DNA of 64,000 nt. Origin: AP-15 sp963712825 (GTDB lineage Bacteria > Pseudomonadota > Alphaproteobacteria > ATCC43930 > CGMCC-115725). A model generated the notes under the pieces. The model did not search any database, was not told the origin of the DNA, and saw only the letters and a program-made list of their open reading frames with translations. The stretch lies in NCBI GenBank assembly GCA_963712825.1, contig CAVQJP010000028.1, forward strand, positions 104,462-168,461, in the 5' to 3' direction. The position numbers and the translations under genes were made by a program. Shown piece after piece: positions 8,814 through 17,304 of this stretch. Numbering within the stretch: the stretch's first letter is position 1; every line of letters starts with the position of its first letter.

Positions 8814-11800
8814 ATGGCGGACGACCAGCCTTCAGGAGCTTGGGGGAGCAGTTTCGTCATATTAGCGTTCGCCGCGGTTAGTGCTGCGTACGTGGCCTGG
8901 CAGCACACCCCGCTGGTGAGTTCCCGCCCGACCGAACCCGAATATCCGGCCCACGAGCTGAGATCGGCGCAGGACATCGACGCCCGGCTGTGGGAGGACC
9001 CCTTTGCCGCGGTCACGCGCGATGCTAAGGCGAAAAGGTGGCCCGAGACCTTTGCCGCGCTGATGCGCGTCATTGAAACCCGAAGCTGGCGGGACTCGCG
9101 GGCCGGCTGCTTACATACAAAGGCCGGGTTCGACCATCCCGGCGAAAATACGCTGGCAATAGGCGTCACGTTGCCCGGCGCATCCTATCCGGAGGTCGCC
9201 GAAACAAGGCGCCGGCTGCGCTATGCGGTACTGTCGGCATTGCATGTCGCCGGCTATTCGCCCATAGACGAAAAACACATCGGCTATTGGCGGCCGGACT
9301 GCACCGTATCGAATACGAGCGCGCTTAAGGTGAACACCGAGGCAGTCGACGGGTGGCCCGCGGCGACCAACGCTGCGGCAACCGGCATAGGCTTTGAAGG
9401 CGAATCGGGCAACGGAACCGCAATCCCGGCGGCAAGGGGCGCCGCGCAAGCAAGGGCTGATGCGTCACTGGACAAGCCGCCGCTGCTCCCGATCGTCCCG
9501 TGGGAGGAATTCGACAAGGACAAAAAACATGTGCTGGTGATTTGGCTCGACGAGGATTTTCTGACTGCCGGGCGGCAGCCGATCAGCAGCCTTGTCGAGC
9601 TGCGCTTACAATTGAATTTACCTTTGCACAGCAGCAATTTCGCGCTGGTGGGGCCCGAAGACTCCACAATGCTCGCGGCAATGGTGGGCGAGATCAACAA
9701 TCGGGATTCCCAAGCATACATGGCCGGATACAAACACCGGCAGGCCCAGCAATCGCTCGACACCGGGATCTCGGTGTACAATTTCGGAGCGACGGTCGAA
9801 GCCGGGGCGATCACGAAAGACGGCAACATAGCCGAACGTCTAAAAGACATCGGAATTCAAAACTACTATCGAACCATAAATACGGATGACGAATTGGCCA
9901 AAATTTTGGCCTGCGAATTGATGCGGCGCGACCCGAATCTTCAACTCGACAATAAGTGCGATGGGGTGTCTGAGCCAGATAGGCCTCGCGACCACGTCGT
10001 GCTGCTTTCGGACTGGGACACGTCTTACGGTAGACACTTGAGCAAAACCGTGGCGCAAACCTTCGGCAAGCAGGGACAAGCCATTGATTTCAAATGGATC
10101 AGGCAAGTCAGATATCTGCGCGGGCTCGATGGCCGGCTGCCTAATCAAAGAGTTCTCGGACAGACGACGTCGCCCGAGAGCGGCGCCGAAGAGAAGCCAG
10201 CGGAGCAGGCGGCTGCGAACCAGCCGAGAGCGGCGACGCCGGAAACCGCGAGAAGCCAATTCGAAAGTCCGGAGGGGCAAAGCCAATTCGACTATCTGCG
10301 GCGCTTGGCGGCCGACTTGAAAGAGCGAGACGCCAAGTTTCGCCGGACGGATGGGGGGCATATTGCGGCGGTCGGGGTCCTAGGAAGCGACGTTTACGAC
10401 AAGCTTCTGATCCTGCAGGCGCTGCGCCCCGAATTGCCGGAGGCGCTGTTCTTCACGACCGATCTCGACGAATTATTGCTGCCGCAAAAGAAAACCCGCT
10501 ACACCCGCAACCTGTTGGTCGCCTCCAGTTTTGGCCTTAGGCTGGATGACAAGGGACAGGCCGATATTCTGAATTTTCGCAGCACCTATCAGACTTCGAT
10601 CTTTTTGGCGGTCCAGGTTGCGATCCAAAACGAAATTCCACACGAGACGGGCGCCGCAAGCTCCGAGTTCGATAGCGGAGCAGTACAAACGGCAACGGCC
10701 CAGTTGGACCCGAAGCGGCACGAAACGGCGCCCAAGCCGGAAGCCGCGACGTCTAGTTTTAATTTGGTGGGTGACCCGTCACTGTTCCAGATTGGCCGCA
10801 CCGCCCCTCAAATCCTTCCCACCGCTGCGCAAACGGGAAGCCCCGTCGAGTTGCGCACGCGCCTTGCGGTGTTCCTGGTCCCGCTGCTGCCGATCGGCGT
10901 CCTTTTCAGTTTCGCGAGGGTGCGACGGGTCAGCTTTGGGGCGATCGGTCCCGCCGAACAGGATGAGTACACCCGCTGGTCCAGATGGATGAGGGCCGGG
11001 CTTGTCTCGCTTGTCGTTTTAGGGCTCTGGGCGCGGCTCACCTTCGGATGGGCGTCAGCTGCGCTATGGCTGACTGGGAACGGCCTCGGCGAGCCGATAT
11101 CGGTTTCCGAGGGGGTCAGCATCTGGCCGACGATCGGTCTCCACGCGTTTGGGCTTGTCGTTTCGTTGTTTTTGATCTCCTACGCTTTGCGTAGCCTTGA
11201 GATCAACCGGCGCGACACGTGGGGTGAGATGGGGGTTACTGAAAGGCCCAAAACCTTTTCGGAAACATTTTGGGAAGCTCTGTCGAACTTCATATTTGAC
11301 GGTGCTTTGAAGAATGGCGGGGCCGGGCTGGAGCGCAACTGCGATTGGTTTAGTGAGGTCGCGAACGGCTATGGGGCGAACTGGAAGATGCGGTGCATCC
11401 GAGCGGCCGCCTGGACATTGTTGATGATGTTGTTGTGGTATTTGGTTCTTGTGCCGATCTTTGACGAACCTAATGTTCCAGCACGCGGGCATCTCGCTGT
11501 TAAGCTTTACAGTTGGATTACTATTCCCGATGTTATCGCTACCTTGTTCCTAACCTTTCTGGTTGCGGATGCTACCCTACACTCAAGAGCGCTGATTGTC
11601 CGTTTAAATCCTATTACCACCATATGGCCCATTGCAACACGTACCAGGTTTAAGAAAGAGTTCGATTTAGAGTGCGATGAAGATTTGACCGATTGGCTCG
11701 ACATGCAGTTTCTTGCTCGGCGCACGCGGTGCATAACCGGCCTCGTATACCTGCCGTTTATAGCATTCGCATTGCTGATAGTATCACGGATGCAGATATT

Positions 11801-12131
11801 TGACGACTTCTCAAACCCTTGGACGCTGACGATCGCTCAAGCGATCAGCATGACGGTTGTGATCGCGTCGGTTTACTTCTATCGGGCCGCCGCCGAAGCA
11901 GCCCGCGATACTGCAAGCGAGAACCTAAGCAAGCGGATCGTCGCAGCGACCGGCGCCAACCAAGATGCGCGGGCGAGCCAGTTGCAGATGCTCATGGATG
12001 ATATCAAGAATTTGAATGAGGGCGCATTTGCGCCATGGACCCGCCAGCCGATTGTCGGGGCGGTACTGCTGCCGCTGATCACCTATGGCGGGACTTGGCT
12101 GCTGCACCTCTATGCGCTGCCGGGGATTTGA
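8814..12131 (+). CDS. Large receptor-like membrane protein, function unknown
   Basis: Not recognised as a named family. The 1105-residue product begins with one hydrophobic helix (residues about 13-30). A soluble part of about 650 residues follows, then eight hydrophobic segments near residues 683-703, 727-745, 773-792, 864-885, 901-921, 973-990, 1006-1023 and 1079-1100. The soluble part has alternating strand/helix stretches (KHVLVIWLDEDF, RDHVVLLSDWDTSYG, HIAAVGVLGSDVYDKLL, EALFFTTDLDELLL) that resemble the two-lobed periplasmic binding protein/amino-acid receptor fold. A linker near residues 460-490 is rich in Ala, Glu, Pro and Gln. Base composition of the last third is clearly lower in GC than its neighbours, hinting at transfer. 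It sits between the urease operon and corA. A sensor or ligand-gated membrane role is only a guess. Confidence 0.8.
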   Translation: MADDQPSGAWGSSFVILAFAAVSAAYVAWQHTPLVSSRPTEPEYPAHELRSAQDIDARLWEDPFAAVTRDAKAKRWPETFAALMRVIETRSWRDSRAGCLHTKAGFDHPGENTLAIGVTLPGASYPEVAETRRRLRYAVLSALHVAGYSPIDEKHIGYWRPDCTVSNTSALKVNTEAVDGWPAATNAAATGIGFEGESGNGTAIPAARGAAQARADASLDKPPLLPIVPWEEFDKDKKHVLVIWLDEDFLTAGRQPISSLVELRLQLNLPLHSSNFALVGPEDSTMLAAMVGEINNRDSQAYMAGYKHRQAQQSLDTGISVYNFGATVEAGAITKDGNIAERLKDIGIQNYYRTINTDDELAKILACELMRRDPNLQLDNKCDGVSEPDRPRDHVVLLSDWDTSYGRHLSKTVAQTFGKQGQAIDFKWIRQVRYLRGLDGRLPNQRVLGQTTSPESGAEEKPAEQAAANQPRAATPETARSQFESPEGQSQFDYLRRLAADLKERDAKFRRTDGGHIAAVGVLGSDVYDKLLILQALRPELPEALFFTTDLDELLLPQKKTRYTRNLLVASSFGLRLDDKGQADILNFRSTYQTSIFLAVQVAIQNEIPHETGAASSEFDSGAVQTATAQLDPKRHETAPKPEAATSSFNLVGDPSLFQIGRTAPQILPTAAQTGSPVELRTRLAVFLVPLLPIGVLFSFARVRRVSFGAIGPAEQDEYTRWSRWMRAGLVSLVVLGLWARLTFGWASAALWLTGNGLGEPISVSEGVSIWPTIGLHAFGLVVSLFLISYALRSLEINRRDTWGEMGVTERPKTFSETFWEALSNFIFDGALKNGGAGLERNCDWFSEVANGYGANWKMRCIRAAAWTLLMMLLWYLVLVPIFDEPNVPARGHLAVKLYSWITIPDVIATLFLTFLVADATLHSRALIVRLNPITTIWPIATRTRFKKEFDLECDEDLTDWLDMQFLARRTRCITGLVYLPFIAFALLIVSRMQIFDDFSNPWTLTIAQAISMTVVIASVYFYRAAAEAARDTASENLSKRIVAATGANQDARASQLQMLMDDIKNLNEGAFAPWTRQPIVGAVLLPLITYGGTWLLHLYALPGI

Positions 12132-12201
12132 CCGGGCTTGACCTCCAGTTTGTAGCGCGAAGAACCTGCGCGCCGGCGCGCGAGGTTGTAAGCTGCTCCT
12201 C

Positions 12202-13197
12202 ATGCTCACTCTCTATTACAGCCGCGCCGGGGGCGGGGAACGGCCGGCGGATCTCGCGAGCGCGAGCCTGGGGGCAAATGTCGCCTGGATCGACCTGCTG
12301 AATCCGACGCCGGACGAGGTTGCGTTTGTCGAACGCACCACCGGACTGCACGTGCCGCGCATCGAGGATTTGAGTGAGATCGAAAGCTCGAGCCGGCTGC
12401 GCAATCAGAACGGCGCGATCTATCTGAGCGCGCCCGTGGTCTACCGCTCCGATGCCGACCAGCCGCTGACCTCGCCGGTCGGCTTTGTGCTGACGCGCGA
12501 GCGGCTGATCACGGTGCGCTTTGCAGAGCTGACGGCGTTTCGAACTTTTATCGACCGCGACCTTGCGGACGAGACCGACCCGCTCACCAGCGCCGCTGTT
12601 TTCGCCGGGCTGATGGACGCGATCGCCGACCGTCTCGCCGACGTTCTCGAAATGATCGCCGCTGAGCTCGACGAGCTGTCGCACCGGCTGTTCCGCAACC
12701 CGGTAACCGAGCTTGCGGCCCGACGGCCGCCGGCGCGCGAAAGCGCCGATCTGCGGGTCATCCTGCGGCGTGTCGGCAACAGCGGCGATCTCGCCTCGAA
12801 AATCCGCGACAGCCTGCACGGCATCGCCCGCATCGTGCCTTACGTCGCGACTCTCGCCGCCGAGTGGCTGCCGGCCGAGGTCAAGCCGCGGCTCGAAACG
12901 GTGCGCCAGGACGTGCTGTCACTCAGCGACTACGACGGCCATATCAGCAACAAGGTTCAGCTGCTGCTCGACGCGACGCTCGGCCTGATCAATGTCGAGC
13001 AGAACAACATCATCAAGGTGCTGACCATCGTCTCGGTGGTGGGCATCCCGCCGACCTTGATCGCCAGCATGTACGGGATGAATTTCAAAATCATGCCGGA
13101 GTTGAACTGGTCCTGGGGATATCCCTATGGGCTCGCACTTATCGCGCTCAGCGCCGTCCTGCCGCTGGTCTGGTTCAAATGGCGCGGCTGGATTTGA
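12202..13197 (+). CDS. corA: CorA-family magnesium/divalent-cation transporter
   Basis: A 331-residue CorA-type channel. The cytoplasmic funnel domain spans most of the protein (WIDLLNPTPDEVAFVE near the start, long helices through residue 260). Two C-terminal membrane helices follow, the first ending in the signature YGMNF selectivity motif and the second at LALIALSAVLPLVWF. Length and order match the family. Mg2+ is the usual substrate; Co2+/Ni2+ are also carried by some members, which could matter next to a urease operon, but nothing here shows nickel specificity. A hairpin terminator follows. Confidence 0.92.
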   Translation: MLTLYYSRAGGGERPADLASASLGANVAWIDLLNPTPDEVAFVERTTGLHVPRIEDLSEIESSSRLRNQNGAIYLSAPVVYRSDADQPLTSPVGFVLTRERLITVRFAELTAFRTFIDRDLADETDPLTSAAVFAGLMDAIADRLADVLEMIAAELDELSHRLFRNPVTELAARRPPARESADLRVILRRVGNSGDLASKIRDSLHGIARIVPYVATLAAEWLPAEVKPRLETVRQDVLSLSDYDGHISNKVQLLLDATLGLINVEQNNIIKVLTIVSVVGIPPTLIASMYGMNFKIMPELNWSWGYPYGLALIALSAVLPLVWFKWRGWI

Positions 13198-13217
13198 GCC
13201 GCTGCGCAAATGTAAAA

Positions 13218-13244
13218 CGCCCCCGGAAATCCGGGGGCGCTTTG
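13218..13244. terminator. Bidirectional rho-independent terminator
   Basis: A perfect nine-base stem (13218-13226 CGCCCCCGG with 13231-13239 CCGGGGGCG) with loop AAAT is followed on the plus strand by CTTTGTTC and preceded by AAAA, which gives TTTT on the minus strand. It lies between the convergent corA and hsp20 genes and can serve both. Confidence 0.85.
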
Positions 13245-13275
13245 TTCAGCCGCGCAGCTCTCGGCAAGCCGGCGG

Positions 13276-13758
13276 TCAGGCGGCCTCCTGGTGCTCCGCG
13301 CTCTGCTCGACCGCCTTGGGCTCGCTCTGCGGGTGACCGCTGGCGATCTCGATCTTGCGCGGCTTGGCTGCCTCGGGGACCTCGCGAACGAGGTCGACAT
13401 GCAGCATGCCGTTGTCGAGGCTGGCGCCGACGACCTTGATATGGTCGGCGAGGCTGAAGCGGCGCTCGAACGCGCGCCGGGCGATGCCGCGGTGCAGATA
13501 GCGGCCTTCTTCCTCGTCCTTTTTTGCCTTGCCGGTCACGAGCAACGTGTTCTCGTGCACGGTTACGTCGACTTCGTCAGGCGCAAAGCCGGCCACCGCC
13601 ATTGTCAGGCGATAGGCGTCTTCGCCGGTCTTTTCGATGTTGTAAGGGGGATAGGCGAGAGCGGCGTTGTCGACGCGGCTCGCGGCATCGACCAGGCAAG
13701 TCAGCCGGTCAAAGCCGATCGTCGAACGGAACAGCGGCGAAAAATCAAAACGGTCCAT
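13276..13758 (-). CDS. Small heat shock protein, Hsp20/IbpA family
   Basis: An ATP-independent holdase chaperone of about 160 residues. It begins MDRFDFSPLFRSTIGFDRL, as IbpA-like proteins do, and has an alpha-crystallin domain with GEDAYRLTMAVAGFAPDEVD and the conserved C-terminal part of that domain (SLDNGMLHVDLVREVPE). The tail continues AAKPRKIEIAS and ends in a Glu/Gln/Ala-rich stretch. A second in-frame ATG lies three codons upstream inside the Shine-Dalgarno sequence; GGAGGA eight bases before 13758 favours the start given. The 5' leader looks like a ROSE thermometer with an RpoH-type promoter. Confidence 0.93.
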   Translation of the reverse strand: MDRFDFSPLFRSTIGFDRLTCLVDAASRVDNAALAYPPYNIEKTGEDAYRLTMAVAGFAPDEVDVTVHENTLLVTGKAKKDEEEGRYLHRGIARRAFERRFSLADHIKVVGASLDNGMLHVDLVREVPEAAKPRKIEIASGHPQSEPKAVEQSAEHQEAA

Positions 13759-13766
13759 TGACCACA

Positions 13767-13856
13767 TCCTCCATCGAGCAATATGGGACCGGCATCTGCA
13801 AGCAACGCCAGATGCCGTTTCGGTTTACGTGCAGTCCCGAAATCGGCCACCGCACG
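13767..13856 (-). ncRNA. ROSE-like RNA thermometer in the hsp20 leader
   Basis: Reading the minus strand, the leader contains a hairpin GTGC-G-GT ... AC-T-GCAC. A second hairpin with a perfect eight-base stem (GGCATCTG / CAGATGCC, plus-strand 13809-13816 and 13791-13798) follows, and finally TTGCTC (13781-13776) placed four bases before the Shine-Dalgarno GGAGGA (13772-13767). The UUGCU motif facing the AGGA of the ribosome site is the defining signature of ROSE elements, which block translation of alphaproteobacterial small heat shock genes until the temperature rises. Structure inferred by eye. Confidence 0.7.
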
Positions 13857-13862
13857 GGTATT

Positions 13863-13890
13863 ACATAGTGCCGGAGAAAATGGGGTCAAG
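13863..13890 (-). promoter_or_regulatory. RpoH (sigma32)-like promoter for hsp20
   Basis: On the minus strand CTTGAC (13890-13885) is followed after 16 bases by CTATGT (13868-13863). This fits the alphaproteobacterial heat-shock consensus (CTTG ... CYTATNT). It would start transcription just upstream of the ROSE-like leader. Confidence 0.6.
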
Positions 13891-13926
13891 GGGCCGGTCA
13901 ATGCGATGCTCGACACTTGCGCGTGC

Positions 13927-14154
13927 TCAAGGCTTGATGCCGAACCCCTGAAAGCGCTTGTTGAAGCGGGCGAGCTGGCCGGCGCTGTCGACAAGACGCT
14001 GCTGCCCGCCGGTCCATGCCGGATGGGATTTTGGGTCGATCTCGAGACGCAATGTGTCGCCGGCCTTGCCGTAGGTCGAGCGCGTCTGATAGGTCGTCCC
14101 GTCGGTCATGATGACTGTGATCTCATGATATTCCGGGTGTATTCCTTGCTTCAT
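13927..14154 (-). CDS. rpmE: Ribosomal protein bL31
   Basis: A 75-residue 50S ribosomal protein bL31. The pattern IHPEYHEITVIMTDGTTYQT, RSTYGKAGDTLRLEIDP and SHPAWTGGQQRLVDSAG...FNKRF is characteristic. It lacks the zinc-binding cysteines, as alphaproteobacterial bL31 proteins commonly do, so this is not a sign of decay. It stands between hsp20 and the PRC-barrel gene. Confidence 0.95.
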   Translation of the reverse strand: MKQGIHPEYHEITVIMTDGTTYQTRSTYGKAGDTLRLEIDPKSHPAWTGGQQRLVDSAGQLARFNKRFQGFGIKP

Positions 14155-14264
14155 GCGGCGGCTCTCCAAAGGCGGGGCCGGCTTATATCGCAAGCGCGCC
14201 GGCGGGGCAATCGGCACCCGCCGGCGATGGTTGATGGCGAGGGTTCCTCCTTCGCGCCGTGCGG

Positions 14265-14738
14265 CTAGCGGTTGGTGCCGCTGGCCGAGCCCAGATGCCC
14301 GCCCGTCGCCGGCGAGGTGGTGGTGCCCGAACCGGTGTCGTTGTTTGCAAGATTGTAGGCCTGCGCCTGCTGCAGCTGCTCCTTGGTCATGTCCAAAGTC
14401 AGCCGGTTGTTGTCGGTCTTGATCGCGCTCAGCGGCACCGCGACGTACTTGCCGCCCATGCCGAGGAACGTGCCGACATCGACAACCGCATCGGCGACCC
14501 GACCGTCCTTGTCGATGATCAGGTCCTTGACCGAGCCGATGTCGCGGTTCTGGACATCGTAGACGGTGCTGCCGAGCATCTTGCTCGCCCGGAACTGGTC
14601 GCTCTGGATCTGGGCCCCGGTCGGGTTGGTCGCGGTTGAACTGGTTTCGCGCGGCGCGGTGTTGCTCTGCGCGAAGGCAAGCGGCGAGGTCGCCATCAGG
14701 ATCGCCGCCACCGCGGCGGTCAGGTTTGATTTCGTCAT
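14265..14738 (-). CDS. Secreted PRC-barrel domain protein
   Basis: A 157-residue protein with a Sec signal peptide (hydrophobic AAVAAILMATSPLAFA ending near residue 23). A PRC-barrel domain follows in the middle: FRASKMLGSTVYDVQNRDIG, VKDLIIDKDGRVADAVVDVG, YVAVPLSAIK. The tail is Gly/Ser/Thr-rich. PRC-barrels are small beta-barrel binding modules; periplasmic ones are common in alphaproteobacteria and are often stress-associated, but the ligand is unknown. It is in a run of small minus-strand stress-type genes. Confidence 0.85.
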   Translation of the reverse strand: MTKSNLTAAVAAILMATSPLAFAQSNTAPRETSSTATNPTGAQIQSDQFRASKMLGSTVYDVQNRDIGSVKDLIIDKDGRVADAVVDVGTFLGMGGKYVAVPLSAIKTDNNRLTLDMTKEQLQQAQAYNLANNDTGSGTTTSPATGGHLGSASGTNR

Positions 14739-14810
14739 GCATTCCTCCTGTGTTTGACTCGGACGTCGGTTGTAACAAAGTCCGGTTGATTTAGGTTCCG
14801 GTCCGATCGC

Positions 14811-14891
14811 CTAGACCACGTGGAACAGGTACAATAGGATGATGATCGGAATCGGAATTCCGAGAAGCCAAAGCAGAATGCCTCTGCCCAT
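14811..14891 (-). CDS. Small hydrophobic peptide (26 residues)
   Basis: A very short frame encoding MGRGILLWLLGIPIPIIILL plus six more residues, essentially one membrane helix with a central IPIP. Similar tiny membrane peptides are, from memory, widespread and uncharacterised in alphaproteobacteria. The open frame could extend upstream by 58 codons, but the extension is arginine/proline-rich and overlaps csbD, so the short form is preferred. It lies between the PRC-barrel and CsbD genes. Confidence 0.6.
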   Translation of the reverse strand: MGRGILLWLLGIPIPIIILLYLFHVV

Positions 14892-14922
14892 TTGCGCGTC
14901 TCCGTGAGATTGCCGCGGTTTG

Positions 14923-15108
14923 TCATTTCTTGTTGGTGATTTCCCGAGCTGCGTCCTTGGCGTGTCCAACCGCGCTCTGCACCCGGCCTTCGGTCTTTTC
15001 GCTGGTTCCCTCGGCCTCGGTCTGCCTGTCGCCGGCGGCGCGGCCGACCCCCTCTTTGATTGCACCGGTGACCTTTTTCACCCCACCGGCGATGCGATCT
15101 TTGTCCAT
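14923..15108 (-). CDS. CsbD family stress protein
   Basis: A 61-residue hydrophilic protein of the CsbD (YjbJ) family, general stress proteins of unknown mechanism. The sequence MDKDRIAGGVKKVTGAIKEG, then VGRAAGDRQTEAEGTSEKTEG and alternating Lys/Glu helix, is typical. The frame is open far upstream because of antisense codon bias against the AI-2E gene; homology fixes the ATG at 15108. It is divergent from the AI-2E gene across 270 bases in which I see no distinct element. Confidence 0.9.
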   Translation of the reverse strand: MDKDRIAGGVKKVTGAIKEGVGRAAGDRQTEAEGTSEKTEGRVQSAVGHAKDAAREITNKK

Positions 15109-15378
15109 TTCGCCAATTTCCTCGTTTCCGTTTCCAGTCGAAGTAGAAAACAGGCTGGAGCGAGCCGGAGTTCCGAGAAAATTTCGGCGAACCCAGCCGC
15201 TCGCCGCCGGTCCGGCAGGCGCAAGCGGTGCGGACCTAATCCGGCTGGAGGAATGTTCAGCTACTGCCCGCCTATGCCAAGCAGCCCCGACGTGCCGCGC
15301 GGCGGGAACGGCGAAGGGCGCGGATGACGGGCGCCGATGCGGAATTTGACGAGCTGAATTTTTCGGGGGACAAGCGCA

Positions 15379-17289
15379 ATGGCCGATCAGCTGCCGGGGA
15401 TCGGAGGGGGCCGTCGTGACGACCAGCCCGGCAGCGTCGCGGGCATGCTGACCTTTTTGATCTTGGCGCTGATCGTCGCGGCGCTCTATTTCGGCCGTGA
15501 AGTGCTGGTTCCGCTGGCGCTCGCGGTGCTGCTGAGCTTCCTGCTGGCGCCCGCGGTGCACTGGCTGCGGCATTTTCGGGTGGGCCGGGTGTCCGCGGTC
15601 GCGGTCACCGTGCTGGTCGCCTTTCTCGCCATCTTCGCGTTCGCGGCGGTCGTCACCGAAGAGATCTCGCTTCTCGGACCGGAGCTGCCGGAATACCAGC
15701 ACAACCTCGAGCTGAAGCTGCGCGCGCTCCCGAAGGCGATACCGTTGCAGCGCCTCGCCGGCGCGCTTCACCAGGCAACCGCCGAGCTGAAACAATCCGA
15801 AGCGCCCGCCGCAAAGCCGGCGGCGGCGCCCGGCCCGAGCCCCGCCAACCTCACGGCCGAACCGGCCGCCCCGCTGCCGGTCGAGGTTGTGCCGCCCGAG
15901 CCGACGCCGCTCGAGATCGCCGAGACCGTGATCGGCCCGATGCTCCAGCCGTTGGCGATGGCGGGCCTCGTCATCGTGCTGGTGATCTTCGTGCTGCTCA
16001 ACCGCGAGGAGCTGCGCGACAGGGTGATCAGGCTCGCCGGCGGCGGCGATCTGCACCGCACCACCGAAGCGATGAACGAGGCGGCGCATCGGGTAAGCCG
16101 CTATCTGCTGTCGCAGCTCTCGGTCAACGCCGTCGAGGGAACTCTGATCGGGCTCGGCCTCGTGGTAATCGGCATTCCTAACGCGGCGCTGTGGGGCATC
16201 CTGGTCGCCCTGCTGCGCTTCATCCCCTATCTCGGCATCGTCATCGCCGCCTGCTTTCCAATGGCGCTCGCGGTCGCCATCGACCCCGGCTGGTGGCTGC
16301 TGGCCTGGACGGCGATCTTGTTCGTCACCGTCGAGCTCGTCGTCGCCAACATCGTCGAGCCCTGGCTTTACGCCGGCAGTACCGGCCTGTCCTCGATCGC
16401 GGTGATCATCGCCGCGGTGTTCTGGACGTGGCTGTGGGGACCGATCGGGCTGTTGCTGTCGACGCCGCTGACTGCCTGCCTGCTGGTCCTCGGGCGGCAT
16501 GTTCCGCAGCTGCAATTTCTCGACGTGATGCTTGGCAGCGACCCGGTGCTGACCCCGGACGAGACCTTCTACCAACGGCTGCTTGCCGACGACCCCGAGG
16601 AGGCGACCGAGCAGGCCGAGCTCTTTGTCAAGGAGAGGCCCCTCGACGAGTTTTTCGAGGAAGTCGCGCTGCCGGTGCTGGCGCGGGCGCAGGCCGACAG
16701 CGATCGCGGGGTGCTGCCGCCGGAGCGGCGCGCGACGGTCAAGGAAGCCTTTGCCAAGATTCTCGAAAACCTGTTCGACAATTCAGTCATCGACGACAAC
16801 TCCCCGACCGAAGGCGGCACGGTTGGGCCGGCGGAAAGCGGGTTTGTCGTATGCATGGCCGGACGCAACGAGCTCGACGAGGCGGCGGCGATGCTGTTCG
16901 CCGGGCTGTTGCGGGCGCGCGGTCATGACGCCTACGTGTTTGCCGCCGACTCGCCGGCGGCGTTGGGCGGCCGGCGGGTCGCGCTTAGAGACGCCGAGAT
17001 CGTATGCGTGGCGCTGGTCAGCACCAGCTCCCCGGCGCGTGCCCGGCATCTGGTGCGCCGGCTGCGCCGCCGGGTTCCGCGGGCGCGCATCGTGCTCGGG
17101 TTTTGGGGACTTCACGCGGGCGACGTGGCCGCGGACGAAGCCCGAACCGCCAGCTCGGCCGATGCCGTCGTAACCTCGCTCGCCGAGGCGATCGCCGACA
17201 TCGAGCCCCATTTGCGGCCGGGCGGGACGGCGGCTCTCTCCGCGGCGCCGCTGGCGTTGAGCACTCCTGAAGCGGGAGCCGCCGCATAA
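15379..17289 (+). CDS. AI-2E family permease with C-terminal cytoplasmic domain
   Basis: A 636-residue membrane protein of the AI-2 exporter-like (TqsA/PerM) family. Two hydrophobic helices open the protein (residues ~22-65). A Pro/Ala-rich loop follows at ~135-175, then the conserved membrane core with helices around 195-215 and 260-370, where AALWGILVALLRFIPYLGIV is the family signature. An extra C-terminal region of ~240 residues contains a Rossmann-like segment (GFVVCMAGRNELDEAAAMLF, then IVLGFWGLHAGD) reminiscent of cobalamin-binding-like domains seen in longer members. The transported substrate is unknown; members also act as antiporters. It ends 15 bases before the convergent antiporter gene. 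Confidence 0.85.
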   Translation: MADQLPGIGGGRRDDQPGSVAGMLTFLILALIVAALYFGREVLVPLALAVLLSFLLAPAVHWLRHFRVGRVSAVAVTVLVAFLAIFAFAAVVTEEISLLGPELPEYQHNLELKLRALPKAIPLQRLAGALHQATAELKQSEAPAAKPAAAPGPSPANLTAEPAAPLPVEVVPPEPTPLEIAETVIGPMLQPLAMAGLVIVLVIFVLLNREELRDRVIRLAGGGDLHRTTEAMNEAAHRVSRYLLSQLSVNAVEGTLIGLGLVVIGIPNAALWGILVALLRFIPYLGIVIAACFPMALAVAIDPGWWLLAWTAILFVTVELVVANIVEPWLYAGSTGLSSIAVIIAAVFWTWLWGPIGLLLSTPLTACLLVLGRHVPQLQFLDVMLGSDPVLTPDETFYQRLLADDPEEATEQAELFVKERPLDEFFEEVALPVLARAQADSDRGVLPPERRATVKEAFAKILENLFDNSVIDDNSPTEGGTVGPAESGFVVCMAGRNELDEAAAMLFAGLLRARGHDAYVFAADSPAALGGRRVALRDAEIVCVALVSTSSPARARHLVRRLRRRVPRARIVLGFWGLHAGDVAADEARTASSADAVVTSLAEAIADIEPHLRPGGTAALSAAPLALSTPEAGAAA

Positions 17290-17304
17290 GGCCGCTCTCC
17301 TTCC

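Noticed and set aside
14923..16575. A 550-codon minus-strand frame ending in the CsbD sequence
   Set aside because: Only its last 61 codons are family-like; the rest is antisense to the AI-2E permease.
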